Shown here in pieces: positions 51,402-60,650 of a stretch of DNA of 64,000 nt. The first letter of the stretch is position 1. Every line of letters starts with the position of its first letter. The stretch covers positions 290,186 to 354,185 of the forward strand of contig NZ_JAPFQO010000007.1 in NCBI RefSeq assembly GCF_026241195.1, given 5' to 3'. The notes beneath the pieces are model-generated. The model was not told the DNA's origin. It ran no database searches and worked only from the letters and a program-made list of their open reading frames with translations. The DNA comes from Pontibacter anaerobius. GTDB taxonomy: Bacteria > Bacteroidota > Bacteroidia > Cytophagales > Hymenobacteraceae. The position numbers and the translations under genes are program-made.

Positions 51402-51424
51402 GCTGCCTGAAAGTATAAAACAAC

Positions 51425-51457
51425 AAAAAAGCACCTCCGCAAGAGGTGCTTTTTTTA
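51425..51457. terminator. Bidirectional terminator between GDSL and polA genes
   Basis: AAAAAAGCACCTC / GAGGTGCTTTTTTT with a 5-base loop. The reverse strand also has a T-run, so it can serve both convergent genes. Confidence 0.9.
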
Positions 51458-51566
51458 TTCGTCTGAAACAGGAATAACGGATGGCTATACTTTAATAAAT
51501 CAGTATCTTCCTGAGATCTATACTTATAAAATCCTGCGCACCCTTAAATGCTGAGAAGCCTGATCC

Positions 51567-54410
51567 TTAATGCGCCTCCAGCCAGTTGTCGCCAACGCCC
51601 AGGCCAACTTCCATCGGTACGCTCAGCGGCAGGGCATTTGTCATCAGTTCCACGATCTTCGGCGTCACGATCTCTATCTCCTCCTTTGGGGCGTCGAACA
51701 GGAGTTCGTCGTGCACCTGTAGGATCATGCGGGTTTTTAGCTTTTCCTGGCGCAGGTAATCGTGTATGTTGATCATGGCGATCTTAATGATATCGGCAGC
51801 CGTGCCCTGCATAGGTGCGTTGATAGCATTGCGCTCGGCAAAAGCACGCACCGTTTGGTTGCGGGAGTTGATGTCGCGCAGGTAGCGGCGGCGGCCCAGC
51901 ACAGTCTCGGCATACTCCAGCTCTCGTGCCTTCGCAATGGCGCTATCCATGTACTCCTTCACGGCCGGGAACTCCTGGAAGTATGCCTCAATAATGTCGG
52001 CAGCCTCGCGGCGTGGGATGCCCAGGCGCTCTGCCAGGCCAAAGGCAGATATGCCGTAGATGATACCGAAGTTCACCGTTTTGGCTTTGCGACGCATCTC
52101 GCTGTCCACCTGCTCCAGTGGCACGTGGAACACTTTGCTGGCGGTGGAAGCGTGAATGTCAAGCCCGTTCTTAAAGGCTTCTTTCATCGTAGGGTCGCCG
52201 CTAAAATCTGCCATAATGCGCAGTTCTATCTGCGAGTAGTCGGCAGAGATGATCTGGTGCTTGCTGTCGCGGGCCACAAAGGCTTTCCTGATCTCACGGC
52301 CACGCTCCGTCCGGATCGGGATATTCTGCAGGTTGGGGTTGGTGGAGCTGAGGCGGCCGGTGGCGGTTACAGCCTGGTTAAAGGAAGTATGCACACGCCC
52401 GTCTAGCTCGCACACCAGCTGCGGCAGCGCATCGATATAGGTGGACTTCAGCTTGCTGAGCTGGCGGTGGTCAAGTATAAGCCGGACAATTTCATGCTCC
52501 GGGGCCATCTTTATCAGGATCTCCTCGCCGGTGGCATACTGGCCCGTTTTGGTTTTCTTGATCTTGGACTTGCCGTGCAGCTCCAGCTTATCGAAAAGTA
52601 TCTCGCCCAATTGCTTCGGGGAGCCAATGTTAAATTGCTCGCCGGCAATCTCAAAAATGCGTTTCTCTATCTGGATGATCTCGCTCTCAAGCTGTGTGGA
52701 GTAGTCGGCCAGCACCTCGGAGTCTATGGTTACGCCTTCGTTCTCCACGTCGGCCAGCACCTGCACCAGCGGGTTCTCCACGTCGCGGAAGAGCTTCATC
52801 AGCCCCTGCTCCTGCAGCAACGGCTCAAAGTATAACTTCAGTCGTAGTGTGATGTCTGCGTCCTCGCAGGCATAGTCCTTCACCTCCTCCGGCTCCAGGT
52901 CAGCCATGGTTTTCTGGTTCTTGCCCTTCGGGCCGATCAGGTCGGTGATGGGCACCGGGCTGTAGTTGAGGTAAGTCTCGGCCAGCACGTCCATGTTGTG
53001 GCGCATCTCTGGCTCCAGCAGGTAGTGCGCCAGCATGGTGTCAAAAAGCGGTCCCTGCACCTCCAGGTTATACTTCTTCAGTACCAGGATATCATACTTG
53101 ATGTTCTGGCCTATCTTAGAGATGTTGGCGTTCTCCAATACCGGTCTGAACTCATCAACTATACTTTGTGCTTCCTTCAGGTTATCATGCGGAACAGGCA
53201 CGTAATAGGCCTCGCCAGGGCGGTAGCAGAACGACATGCCCACCAGCCTGGCTGTAATCGCGTCTATACTTGTGGTCTCGGTATCCCAGGAAATTTCGTC
53301 TTGCTTTAAAAGATACTGGATCAGGCTCTGGCGCAGCTCCGGCGTGTTGATGAGGTGGTAATCCTGCAGCGTGGTTTTTATACTTTGCATGGCGGCAGGC
53401 AAAGCTTCCTCTGCTACCTCAGTCTCTTCTGCCACTGCAGGGGCACCAAATAAAGACGTTTGGTTTGAGTCCACGGCCTTGCCTCTCTTAGCGCCTTTTG
53501 CCAAAGGGGCGGTAGCAGCCTCTCCCAGGCTTTTGCCCAGCACGCGCTGCGTCAGTTGGCGGAACTCTAGCTCGGCAAACAGCTCTGTGATGCGCTCCTC
53601 ATTCGGGCCATCGTAATGCAGGCCTTCCTCGCTGAACCCGATGGGAACATCGCAGTGGATGGTGGCAAGCTCTTTCGACATCATGCCTTGGTCGGCGAAT
53701 TTCTCCACGTTCTCCTTCTGCTTGCCCTTAAGTTGGTCGGTGTTGGCCAGTAGGTTCTCCACAGAGCCGAAGCGCTGGATAAGGCTTTTAGCTGTTTTCT
53801 CGCCAATACCCGGGATGCCCGGGATGTTGTCCACGGCATCGCCCTGCAGGCCAAGTATGTCGATAACCTGCTCCACGCGCTCCACCTCCCATTTTTCCAA
53901 CACTTTCTGCACATCCCATACTTCGATGGCGTTGCCCATGAAGGCCGGTTTGTAAAGAAAGATATGATCGGTAACAAGCTGGCAATAGTCCTTGTCCGGC
54001 GTCATCATGTATACATCGAAACCGGCTTTCTCGGCTTTCTGCGCCAGCGTGCCGATAATGTCGTCGGCCTCGTAGCCATCCATAATCAGGACAGGGATGT
54101 TAAAGGCCTCTACAATCTTCTTACAGTAAGGAATGGCGATGGAGATATCCTCCGGCTGGGCCTGCCGGTTGGCCTTATAATCGGCAAAATTATCGTGGCG
54201 GAAGGTTTTGGCGGCCGAGTCGAAGGCGACGCCGATATGGGTGGGCTGCTCTTTCTGCAATACCTCTACCAGCGTGTTGGTAAAGCCGAGGGCAGCGCCT
54301 GTGTTCATACCTTTGGAGTTGATGCGCGGGTTCTTGCTGAAGGCAAAGTGCGCGCGGTAGATCAATGCCAGGGCATCTAACAGAAACAGTTTCTTACGTG
54401 GTTCGCTCAT
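51567..54410 (-). CDS. polA: DNA polymerase I
   Basis: A 947-residue, full-length family A polymerase. The N-terminal 5'-3' exonuclease (1 to about 300) shows LFLLDALALIYRAHFAF, DGYEADDIIGTLA and the helix-hairpin-helix GIPGIGEKTA. The 3'-5' exonuclease (about 350-540) keeps D-x-E in ISWDTETTS and the Asp of CEDADITLRL, so proofreading is probably active. The polymerase domain has DYSQIELRIMA (motif A), RRKAKTVNFGIIYG (motif B) and QVHDELLFD (motif C). It acts in Okazaki-fragment processing and repair. It stands alone, convergent with the lipoprotein gene. Confidence 0.97.
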   Translation of the reverse strand: MSEPRKKLFLLDALALIYRAHFAFSKNPRINSKGMNTGAALGFTNTLVEVLQKEQPTHIGVAFDSAAKTFRHDNFADYKANRQAQPEDISIAIPYCKKIVEAFNIPVLIMDGYEADDIIGTLAQKAEKAGFDVYMMTPDKDYCQLVTDHIFLYKPAFMGNAIEVWDVQKVLEKWEVERVEQVIDILGLQGDAVDNIPGIPGIGEKTAKSLIQRFGSVENLLANTDQLKGKQKENVEKFADQGMMSKELATIHCDVPIGFSEEGLHYDGPNEERITELFAELEFRQLTQRVLGKSLGEAATAPLAKGAKRGKAVDSNQTSLFGAPAVAEETEVAEEALPAAMQSIKTTLQDYHLINTPELRQSLIQYLLKQDEISWDTETTSIDAITARLVGMSFCYRPGEAYYVPVPHDNLKEAQSIVDEFRPVLENANISKIGQNIKYDILVLKKYNLEVQGPLFDTMLAHYLLEPEMRHNMDVLAETYLNYSPVPITDLIGPKGKNQKTMADLEPEEVKDYACEDADITLRLKLYFEPLLQEQGLMKLFRDVENPLVQVLADVENEGVTIDSEVLADYSTQLESEIIQIEKRIFEIAGEQFNIGSPKQLGEILFDKLELHGKSKIKKTKTGQYATGEEILIKMAPEHEIVRLILDHRQLSKLKSTYIDALPQLVCELDGRVHTSFNQAVTATGRLSSTNPNLQNIPIRTERGREIRKAFVARDSKHQIISADYSQIELRIMADFSGDPTMKEAFKNGLDIHASTASKVFHVPLEQVDSEMRRKAKTVNFGIIYGISAFGLAERLGIPRREAADIIEAYFQEFPAVKEYMDSAIAKARELEYAETVLGRRRYLRDINSRNQTVRAFAERNAINAPMQGTAADIIKIAMINIHDYLRQEKLKTRMILQVHDELLFDAPKEEIEIVTPKIVELMTNALPLSVPMEVGLGVGDNWLEAH

Positions 54411-54711
54411 GGGGCTAATTTAGTTAATTTCGGGCTAATCCGTGGCACAGCGGGCTCAACTGGCTGCCGATTTATACTTTAACCGCACAAGACAGGTTAG
54501 GTTGGCCAACTGCTGCCCCTGTTACGATACAGCTTGGAGGTGCAGCTCCCCACACTGTAGAAATTATCAGCAAAACAAAAAATACGCAGGCAAAATTTTA
54601 AACCTAGTTTTGTTGTTGATTTACAGGTGTTTATGGGTTTGTTTCGTTTTTGGCACAGTTATCTCATAAGGAAAGGGCAGAACAGAATAATTTTTATAAC
54701 TGAACTAGACC
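54411..54711. other. Divergent intergenic region upstream of polA and the exported pair
   Basis: No coding sequence. It must hold the promoters for polA and for the 54712 gene. Only near-consensus elements are seen; the stretch is AT-rich at 54560-54710. Confidence 0.45.
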
Positions 54712-55104
54712 ATGAAAAAAGTAACTGTATTAGCGTTTGCCTTCGCGGCATTCGGATTCATATCAACAGAAGCAACAGCACAAACACAACCACAAAACAA
54801 CCCTTCTACTCAGCAGCCGCAAACAGAGCAGGTGCAGGAGCAGCAGGACGCCAACAAGCAGCAAATCACGGAGGAGGAGTTGCCTGAAGGTGTAAAGCAA
54901 GCCCTGCAAAACGAAGCCCTGAAAGATTGGCAGGTTAGCGAAGTATATAAAGTAGCTCCAGATGCCGCGGCAGGTGCTGACGCCAAAGCAACTTACGAAG
55001 TATACTTCACTAACGCTGAGCAGAAGCAGGCTGTAGCCCGTTTCTATGAAACTGGTAAGCCGGTTGCCGCTGCACCAGCGGAAGCAGCAGGTGACGTGAA
55101 GTAA
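54712..55104 (+). CDS. Exported small protein, first of a paralogous pair
   Basis: A 130-residue exported protein. A signal peptide (1-24, ending ATAQ) is followed by a Gln-rich, low-complexity linker (about 25-52). A single small domain (about 53-115) has the words EEELPEGVKQALQNE, W-Q-V-SEVYKV and TYEVYFTNAEQKQAVARFYETGK, which recalls the PepSY-like/BLIP fold of short periplasmic proteins. It is followed at 36 bases by a homologue with the same layout. The pair may be anti-protease, binding or stress proteins; no function is known. Confidence 0.78.
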   Translation: MKKVTVLAFAFAAFGFISTEATAQTQPQNNPSTQQPQTEQVQEQQDANKQQITEEELPEGVKQALQNEALKDWQVSEVYKVAPDAAAGADAKATYEVYFTNAEQKQAVARFYETGKPVAAAPAEAAGDVK

Positions 55105-55139
55105 TTATCCTAAAAGTATAACTCTGACGAACAAATAAT

Positions 55140-55472
55140 ATGAATAAGATAAGTGTATTAGCGGCGGCATTTGCGCTGGCTGGCTTTACAGCCCAGGCGC
55201 AGGAAGCGGCTACCCCAACAGCTGCCCAGCAGCCTGCACAGCAGGAGCAGGCGCAAGGAAAACAGAAAATAGGTCCTGAAGAGCTTCCGGATGCCGTGAA
55301 AGAGGCTATTGTTACCGGCGAAGAGTACCAGGGCTGGACAATGGGCGAGGCTTTTAAAGTACAGCCTGCCGAGGATGGAGCTCCTGCCACTTACGAAGTG
55401 CAGTTTATTAACGCTGACAAGCAGCCGGTAACGGTACGCTTCGACGAGACTGGCAAGAAAATAGAAAGCTAG
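55140..55472 (+). CDS. Exported small protein, second of a paralogous pair
   Basis: A 110-residue exported homologue of the preceding protein: signal peptide (1-20, ending AQAQ), Gln/Ala-rich linker, then PEELPDAVKEAIVTG, GW-x-MGEAFKVQP and TYEVQFINADKQPVTVRFDETGK. The shared order ELP-x-x-VK, W, KV, TYEV-x-F, V-x-R-F-x-ETGK shows gene duplication. The two lie in one transcript (36 bases apart, terminator after this gene). The family resembles PepSY-like domains but without a strong match visible by eye. Confidence 0.78.
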   Translation: MNKISVLAAAFALAGFTAQAQEAATPTAAQQPAQQEQAQGKQKIGPEELPDAVKEAIVTGEEYQGWTMGEAFKVQPAEDGAPATYEVQFINADKQPVTVRFDETGKKIES

Positions 55473-55502
55473 TTCACGCCGCAAAGGCTTTATATATAAT
55501 CT

Positions 55503-55543
55503 ACAGCAGCGCCCCCGTTTCACAGCGGGGGCGCTGCTGTTTT
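55503..55543 (+). terminator. Terminator after the exported pair
   Basis: Perfect 14-bp stem CAGCAGCGCCCCCG / CGGGGGCGCTGCTG with an 8-base loop, followed by TTTTAT. Confidence 0.9.
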
Positions 55544-55666
55544 ATGGGCATTAAAAAAGGAGTTATATTGGCGGAAACGAAGCCAGATAGAACAATACGC
55601 TGGTAAAAATCGTTACTTAGTAGCTTCCTGCACTCACCCGGCGGGTAGTAACACGTAAAATCTATT

Positions 55667-57040
55667 ATGCCAAAGATACTTCTGATTGATGACGATCCAG
55701 CTTTCTGCCTGATGCTGAGGGGCTTTTTGCAGCGCCAGCAGTATGAGGTGGAAACCGCATACACCGCAAACGACGGGCTGCGACTGCTCAAGGCCTCATC
55801 TTTTGACCTGATCCTGACAGATTTCCGGTTACCAGATAAAGACGGCCTGGAGTTGCTGACACAAATACGTGTTTTAACACAGGAAGTACCCGTTATCCTG
55901 ATGACAACTTATGCCGATATTCGCACAGCGGTAAAGGCCATTAAAATGGGGGCCTTCGAGTACATCACCAAGCCCATCAACCCCGACGAAACACTGCTGG
56001 TTATCCAAAACGCGCTGAGCAAGAAAGCGGAGCCTAAGCGTGAGGCAACTGCTGCCTCCGGGGCTGGCAGCATACAATTTGTGCGGGGGCAGAGCCCACA
56101 GTCCGAGCAGATAGAGGAGTTTATCAGCTTGGTGGCCCCCACCAACCTATCCGTGATTATTGAAGGCGAAAGCGGCACGGGCAAGGAGTATGTGGCCCGC
56201 ATGATACACCAGCAGAGCAAGCGCCATAACAAGCCCTTTATTGCCATAGACTGCGGCGCCCTATCCAAAGAACTGGCCGGCAGCGAGCTGTTTGGGTATG
56301 TGAAAGGAGCCTTTACGGGCGCCATGAAGGATAAAGAAGGGCAGTTTGAGGCGGCCGAGGGCGGTACGCTGTTCCTGGATGAGATCGGTAACCTGCCTTA
56401 CGAGGTACAGGTAAAGCTGCTGCGTGCCCTGCAGGAGCGCAAGGTGCGGAAGCTCGGTAGCACCTCCGACCAGCATGTGGATGTGCGCGTGTTGGCCGCT
56501 ACCAACGAGGACCTGGTGCAGGCTGTTTCTAACGGGCAGTTCCGTGAGGACCTCTACCACCGCCTCAACGAGTTTAAGATCAATATTCCGGCGTTGCGCG
56601 AACGCGATGGCGATGTACTTTTATTTGCAAACCATTTTCTGGAGCAGGCAAATCTGGAGCTGGAAAAGCAGGTAAAAGGCTTTGACGCAGCGGCAGAAGA
56701 GGCGCTACTCAAGTATACCTGGCCAGGCAACCTGCGCGAGCTTAAAAATGTGGTGAAGCGCGCGGTGCTGCTGGCAAAGTCGGAGCATGTAACGCTGCAG
56801 GAGCTACCCAATGAGATCGTGCATTACACGTCAGCTCCTGTGCAGCAGGCTGCTGTTTCTTACGCTGGTGCCAACCCAATGGACACCGACCTTAAAAGTA
56901 TAAACGAGCGTACCGAGCGCGAGATGATCATGACGATGCTGGAGCGTGTAAAGTATAACAAGTCCAAAGCGGCCCGCCTGCTCAACATAGACCGAAAAAC
57001 GCTTTACAACAAGCTAAAACTCTATAATATAGAGATCTAA
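55667..57040 (+). CDS. Sigma-54-dependent response regulator (NtrC/AtoC family)
   Basis: A 457-residue transcription activator. Receiver domain 1-120 (acidic pocket D8-D10, phosphate acceptor D52, conserved T81 and K102). AAA+ domain about 138-370 with Walker A GESGTGKE (167-174), the sigma-54 contact loop GAFTGA (214-219) and Walker B GGTLFLDEIGNL. Fis-type helix-turn-helix at the C terminus (NKSKAARLLNIDRKTLYNKL). It opens promoters of RNA polymerase holding RpoN; the rpoN gene is not in the window. It converges with a hybrid histidine kinase with only 8 bases between stop codons, so the two may be functional partners, but they are not in one operon. Confidence 0.95.
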   Translation: MPKILLIDDDPAFCLMLRGFLQRQQYEVETAYTANDGLRLLKASSFDLILTDFRLPDKDGLELLTQIRVLTQEVPVILMTTYADIRTAVKAIKMGAFEYITKPINPDETLLVIQNALSKKAEPKREATAASGAGSIQFVRGQSPQSEQIEEFISLVAPTNLSVIIEGESGTGKEYVARMIHQQSKRHNKPFIAIDCGALSKELAGSELFGYVKGAFTGAMKDKEGQFEAAEGGTLFLDEIGNLPYEVQVKLLRALQERKVRKLGSTSDQHVDVRVLAATNEDLVQAVSNGQFREDLYHRLNEFKINIPALRERDGDVLLFANHFLEQANLELEKQVKGFDAAAEEALLKYTWPGNLRELKNVVKRAVLLAKSEHVTLQELPNEIVHYTSAPVQQAAVSYAGANPMDTDLKSINERTEREMIMTMLERVKYNKSKAARLLNIDRKTLYNKLKLYNIEI

Positions 57041-57048
57041 ACTGCCTC

Positions 57049-59706
57049 TTAGCTGGTGGCCTCTGCCATGGCATTCAGGTTTTGCATCTCCAGTTGCAAC
57101 GCCCGTAAAACTTGCTGTACTTGTGGTTGCGCGGCTTGCACGGCTTGCTCCAGCACTGCCACCTCCTGCTGACCAGTATGTAATACCTGCTCCAGTTGCA
57201 GCAGGTGTGGCGTTACGGAGTGGGCTTTGAGGTGCTTAAAAGCGGTCAGCATTTTGTGTGCCATGTTGCCAGCGGCCTCCCAATTCTGTGCTGCCGCGGC
57301 TTGCTGCAGTTGTTCCAGGTTCTGCTCCTGGTCCTGTACCAGTACCTCAAGTATAGCGGCCAGCGCCTGGTGATCGTCTCCGGTAAAGAGGCGCATCTCG
57401 CTCAAATCGTATAAACCCCCTTCTTCGGATGCTTTTTCTTCAGCCTCTGCCACCCTTTTGGCAGGGGCTGCTATACTTTGCTGCTGTGGCACAGGCGTTG
57501 GCTCCGGGGCAATAGGTTCGGCAGGCAAGGCTTCTGCTAGTTTCTGGTGCAGCTCCTGCTCTGTAAACGGTTTCAGAATATGGCCCGTGATGGCGGAGTT
57601 TTTGAAGAAACCAGCCTCGTTGCTCAGGATATTAGCCGTAAGCGCGATAATAGGCACCTGCTTATCAAGTTTGCGGATGTTTCGGGCCACGGTTTTGCCG
57701 CTCATGCCCGGCAGCTGAATATCGGTGAGCACGATGTCGAAGGAGTGCTGCTGCACCAGCTCCAGCGCCTCCTGCCCGTCGTTGGCAAGGTGCACCTGCA
57801 TGCCCCAGCGGCTCAGGATCAGGTTGCAGAGGGTACGGCTGTACGCATCATCATCCACCACCAGGGCTTTAAAGCCCCTGAAGGCAGCGGGCAGGGGAAC
57901 AGCTTCGGCAGGTGGCGCCGGTGCCTCCTGCTGCGATACCTGCATCGGCAGCACAATGGTGAATGTAGTGCCCTGGCTATACTCACTTTTTACCATAAGG
58001 GTGCCGCCTTGCATATCCACCAGTTTCTTGCTGATGGGCAGACCCAGGCCGGTACCACCATACTTGCGGAGGATAGAATCGTCGGCTTGGTTGAACTCCC
58101 CGAACACATGCTGCAGGCGCTCCTGTGGTATGCCGATGCCCGTGTCAGACACAGCTATACTTAGGGCTACGCGGCTGCGGCGACGGCTGCGAAGCCTCAC
58201 GTCAACCTTCACCTCCCCCTGGTGTGTAAACTTAATGGCGTTATCGACCAGGTTGAACAGCACCTGTTTCAGGCGCAGTGCGTCGGCGCAGAGGCTGTCA
58301 GGTATGGCAGAGTCGGTATGGAAGCTCAGAAGTATACTTTTGCTTGATGCCTTAAGGGCAAAGGCCTGCTCTACCTGCGTCAGGAGCTGGCGCAGGCTAA
58401 ACGGCGTATGGTTTATCTGTAGCTTGCCCGCCTCCATTTTAGACAGGTCCAGCACATCGTTCACGATGTGGAGCAGGTGCTGGCCGGCGCCATCTATGGC
58501 CTGCAGGTGCTCTGCCTGCTGCGGTTGCAGCGGCGTGTGGCGCAGTTGTTGTGTAAAACCAAGCACAACATTAAGCGGAGTACGCATCTCGTGGCTCATG
58601 TTAGCTACAAAAGCCTCCTTGGCGCGTGCCAGTTGCACGGCCTCCTTCTGCGCCTGTATCAGCCTGGACTTGTAGTTGTTGCTGCGTGTCAGGTCGCGGA
58701 GGATGACGAGAATAAAGGCAATGCCGCTGACAAGGCCTAGCATACCTATGGCGAGCATAATGCCGGATGTCTCCTGGGCCACCTTGCGGGCTTCGTTAGA
58801 TTTCAGGGCTGTCTGCTCCTGCTCGTGGCGCTCCAGCTCATGCATCATGGTACGCACCTGGTCCATAATCTGCTTATCCTGCTGCAGCAGGGCCAGTTCT
58901 TTGGCCTGCAGCTGCTGTGCCTGCTCGTCGGCCTCGCGCTGTACATTGTGCAGGATGCGGCGCACCTGGTTAAGGGGCGCAACAGGAATGGCCGCGGTGC
59001 TCGTGTCTACTTCTACCTCCTGCTTTACGTTAAGCTGCGGTACAATTACCTTGGGCGGTGGCGGCAGATTTTTAGGCTCCTTTTCTTTTTTAGAGAATAT
59101 TTTTCCGAAAAACCCACGCTTATCTTCTTTCTCCTCTACCTGCTGGGGCACATCCAGCGACTCCCCTGCATTCGTGCCGTTCATGTCCAGCCGATCGGAG
59201 ATGGTGGTAGTGGTGTGCTGGCGGATGGTGGTGGAAAGTGGCTTTTGCTTGGCTGTAGAGGCAATCTGGCGCATGGCTTTGCCAGAATAGTTGTTCTCTT
59301 TCTGCTGCTTTTTAAGGGCAACATACAGGTTCAGGCTTTTCTGTTTTTCGTGTAGCAGCGCGGATATGGAGTCTACCTGAGCCAGTTCTCTGGGGCTGTC
59401 CTGCATAAGGTGCTCAAGCGAGTCTATCCGGCTCTGAATGGTGTCGAGGTGGCTCAGGTATGCTCTAAAATGCTCCTCGTTGGTGGTGAGGGTATAGGCA
59501 CGGATAGCGCTCTCGGCGGTAGAAATGGTAGAAAGCGTTTGCTGCAGCTCGACCAGTTTGGTGTTTGGCTGCGACAGCACCTCTACAGAATCGAGCAGTT
59601 TGGTAAAGCTGGTATAGGTAAGGTAGATGGCCGCCACCACGATACTCAGTGCCAACGTGAACCCGATCACTACCTTGGTTTTAATACTATCCCCAGATAT
59701 CTTCAT
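57049..59706 (-). CDS. Hybrid sensor histidine kinase with receiver and Hpt domains
   Basis: An 885-residue membrane kinase. Membrane segments at about 11-32 and 315-336 enclose an exported sensor region with a CHASE3-like helical start (about 38-135) and a long charged, Pro-containing linker. Cytoplasmic order: HisKA with H372 (ANMSHEMRTPLN), HATPase (N-box VLFNLVDNAIKF, G1 DTGIGI, G2 GGTGLGL), receiver with D662 (DIVLTDIQLPG), and an Hpt domain with H817 (AHKMLTAFKHL). All residues for a full phosphorelay are present, so it should pass phosphate to a separate regulator. The sigma-54 activator encoded tail-to-tail is a candidate. The ligand is unknown. Confidence 0.94.
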   Translation of the reverse strand: MKISGDSIKTKVVIGFTLALSIVVAAIYLTYTSFTKLLDSVEVLSQPNTKLVELQQTLSTISTAESAIRAYTLTTNEEHFRAYLSHLDTIQSRIDSLEHLMQDSPRELAQVDSISALLHEKQKSLNLYVALKKQQKENNYSGKAMRQIASTAKQKPLSTTIRQHTTTTISDRLDMNGTNAGESLDVPQQVEEKEDKRGFFGKIFSKKEKEPKNLPPPPKVIVPQLNVKQEVEVDTSTAAIPVAPLNQVRRILHNVQREADEQAQQLQAKELALLQQDKQIMDQVRTMMHELERHEQEQTALKSNEARKVAQETSGIMLAIGMLGLVSGIAFILVILRDLTRSNNYKSRLIQAQKEAVQLARAKEAFVANMSHEMRTPLNVVLGFTQQLRHTPLQPQQAEHLQAIDGAGQHLLHIVNDVLDLSKMEAGKLQINHTPFSLRQLLTQVEQAFALKASSKSILLSFHTDSAIPDSLCADALRLKQVLFNLVDNAIKFTHQGEVKVDVRLRSRRRSRVALSIAVSDTGIGIPQERLQHVFGEFNQADDSILRKYGGTGLGLPISKKLVDMQGGTLMVKSEYSQGTTFTIVLPMQVSQQEAPAPPAEAVPLPAAFRGFKALVVDDDAYSRTLCNLILSRWGMQVHLANDGQEALELVQQHSFDIVLTDIQLPGMSGKTVARNIRKLDKQVPIIALTANILSNEAGFFKNSAITGHILKPFTEQELHQKLAEALPAEPIAPEPTPVPQQQSIAAPAKRVAEAEEKASEEGGLYDLSEMRLFTGDDHQALAAILEVLVQDQEQNLEQLQQAAAAQNWEAAGNMAHKMLTAFKHLKAHSVTPHLLQLEQVLHTGQQEVAVLEQAVQAAQPQVQQVLRALQLEMQNLNAMAEATS

Positions 59707-59894
59707 GTAACTAAAATACGGTTTTTTGCTTTGCCAGAGACTGGTTTAGGTTATATAACGCCATAACAACAGAAATGATTACAGAAGGGTGCCGCTTGGG
59801 GGGATTTTGGGAAACTTTCTGTTTTTCTGGAAGTATGGTTTAGCTGGAGTTCTTAGTGGTTTTGTACTGTTGCCTTATACTTGTCTTGGCTATA

Positions 59895-59970
59895 CTTTCC
59901 CCTTCTGGCGCAAGTCTCCAGACTGGTGTCCTACAATGGTGTTGCGTTTGTAACTCGACTGTAGCCATAC
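59895..59970. repeat. Family D module (GTCTCCAGAC) in the kinase upstream region
   Basis: TGGCGCAAGTCTCCAGACTGGTG followed by a TTTGTAACTCG word; related to the GGGCGCGAGTCTCCAGACTCG module at 30984 and to 33058. Bases 59707-59890 upstream of it show nothing recognisable except TATACTT words. Confidence 0.55.
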
Positions 59971-60084
59971 TTTATACTTTGGCTATCTTCTTACACCTGT
60001 CAATTTCGCTGTTCCTGACATCCCTGTCCGAAACTTCTCTGCCGCGGATTTCCTAGTTCGCGCAATCCGTACTTTATACTTCCA

Positions 60085-60314
60085 TAGCCACTGCTTTCTG
60101 CCACTTGAAACAAGCTATCCTTACTAGCCGCCGTTCATCCTCAGTCTTACAAACCTACCGTTTCATCTCCAGCCTTGGCTCCCTCCAGCCCGGGAGGGCT
60201 CGTCTTCCCGCATCGCGCTGTGTTCCCTCCTGCGCCAGGGCGCTGCCACTCTCGCGGCACCGGATCTCACAAGGCGCTCAACGGAAAGACTGGGAACAGA
60301 TTCGATAGCCGCTG
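60085..60314 (-). repeat. Structured dispersed element A, copy 4
   Basis: Reverse-oriented copy. On its minus sense hairpin 1 reads TGCCGC, loop GAGA, GTGGCA (60244-60259), with one G-U pair; hairpin 2 is AGCCC, TCCC, GGGCT. The order and the conserved CGATGCGGGAAGACGAG core match copy 1 closely. A TATACTT heptamer (60075-60081) lies at the end. Confidence 0.86.
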
Positions 60315-60329
60315 CCTTTGCTATGGAAC

Positions 60330-60480
60330 AAGTATGATTCCCCTCCTCGGAGGGACTAGGGGTGGGTTTACACCTGCAAAAGCTCCCTCCCCTGTTTTGG
60401 GGGTAGGGGCCCTCGAGAAAAGGAGAGGGTTGGGGTAGGGTGAAAATTCCCCGCCTTAAACAAGGAGGAGTTAGGAGTGA
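60330..60480. repeat. C-rich REP-like repeats (family B)
   Basis: Modules TTCCCCTCCTCGGAGGGAC, then GGGTGGGTTTACACCTG, CTCCCTCCCCTGTTTTGGGGGTAG and a CCGCCTTAAACAAGGAGG piece. They follow the GGCTATCG end of element A copy 4. Confidence 0.75.
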
Positions 60481-60580
60481 TTGGACCCGACACGGCGCAA
60501 ACTTCCTTTTTAGACAAAAAAGCTATGGAAAACTGTGTTCACATATTACTGCAGATACCAGTAATCCGAAAACCAAGATC

Positions 60581-60626
60581 AAAAACCGGGCAGTGGCAAG
60601 ACTTATACTTTACCAGTGCCCGGTTT
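60581..60626 (-). terminator. Terminator of the LemA/TPM operon
   Basis: Minus-strand hairpin AAACCGGGCACTGG / CCACTGCCCGGTTT with a 16-base loop side, followed by TTGATC. It lies 25 bases after the stop codon of the 60651 gene. Confidence 0.7.
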
Positions 60627-60650
60627 ATACTTTAAAATTGATTTTATACT

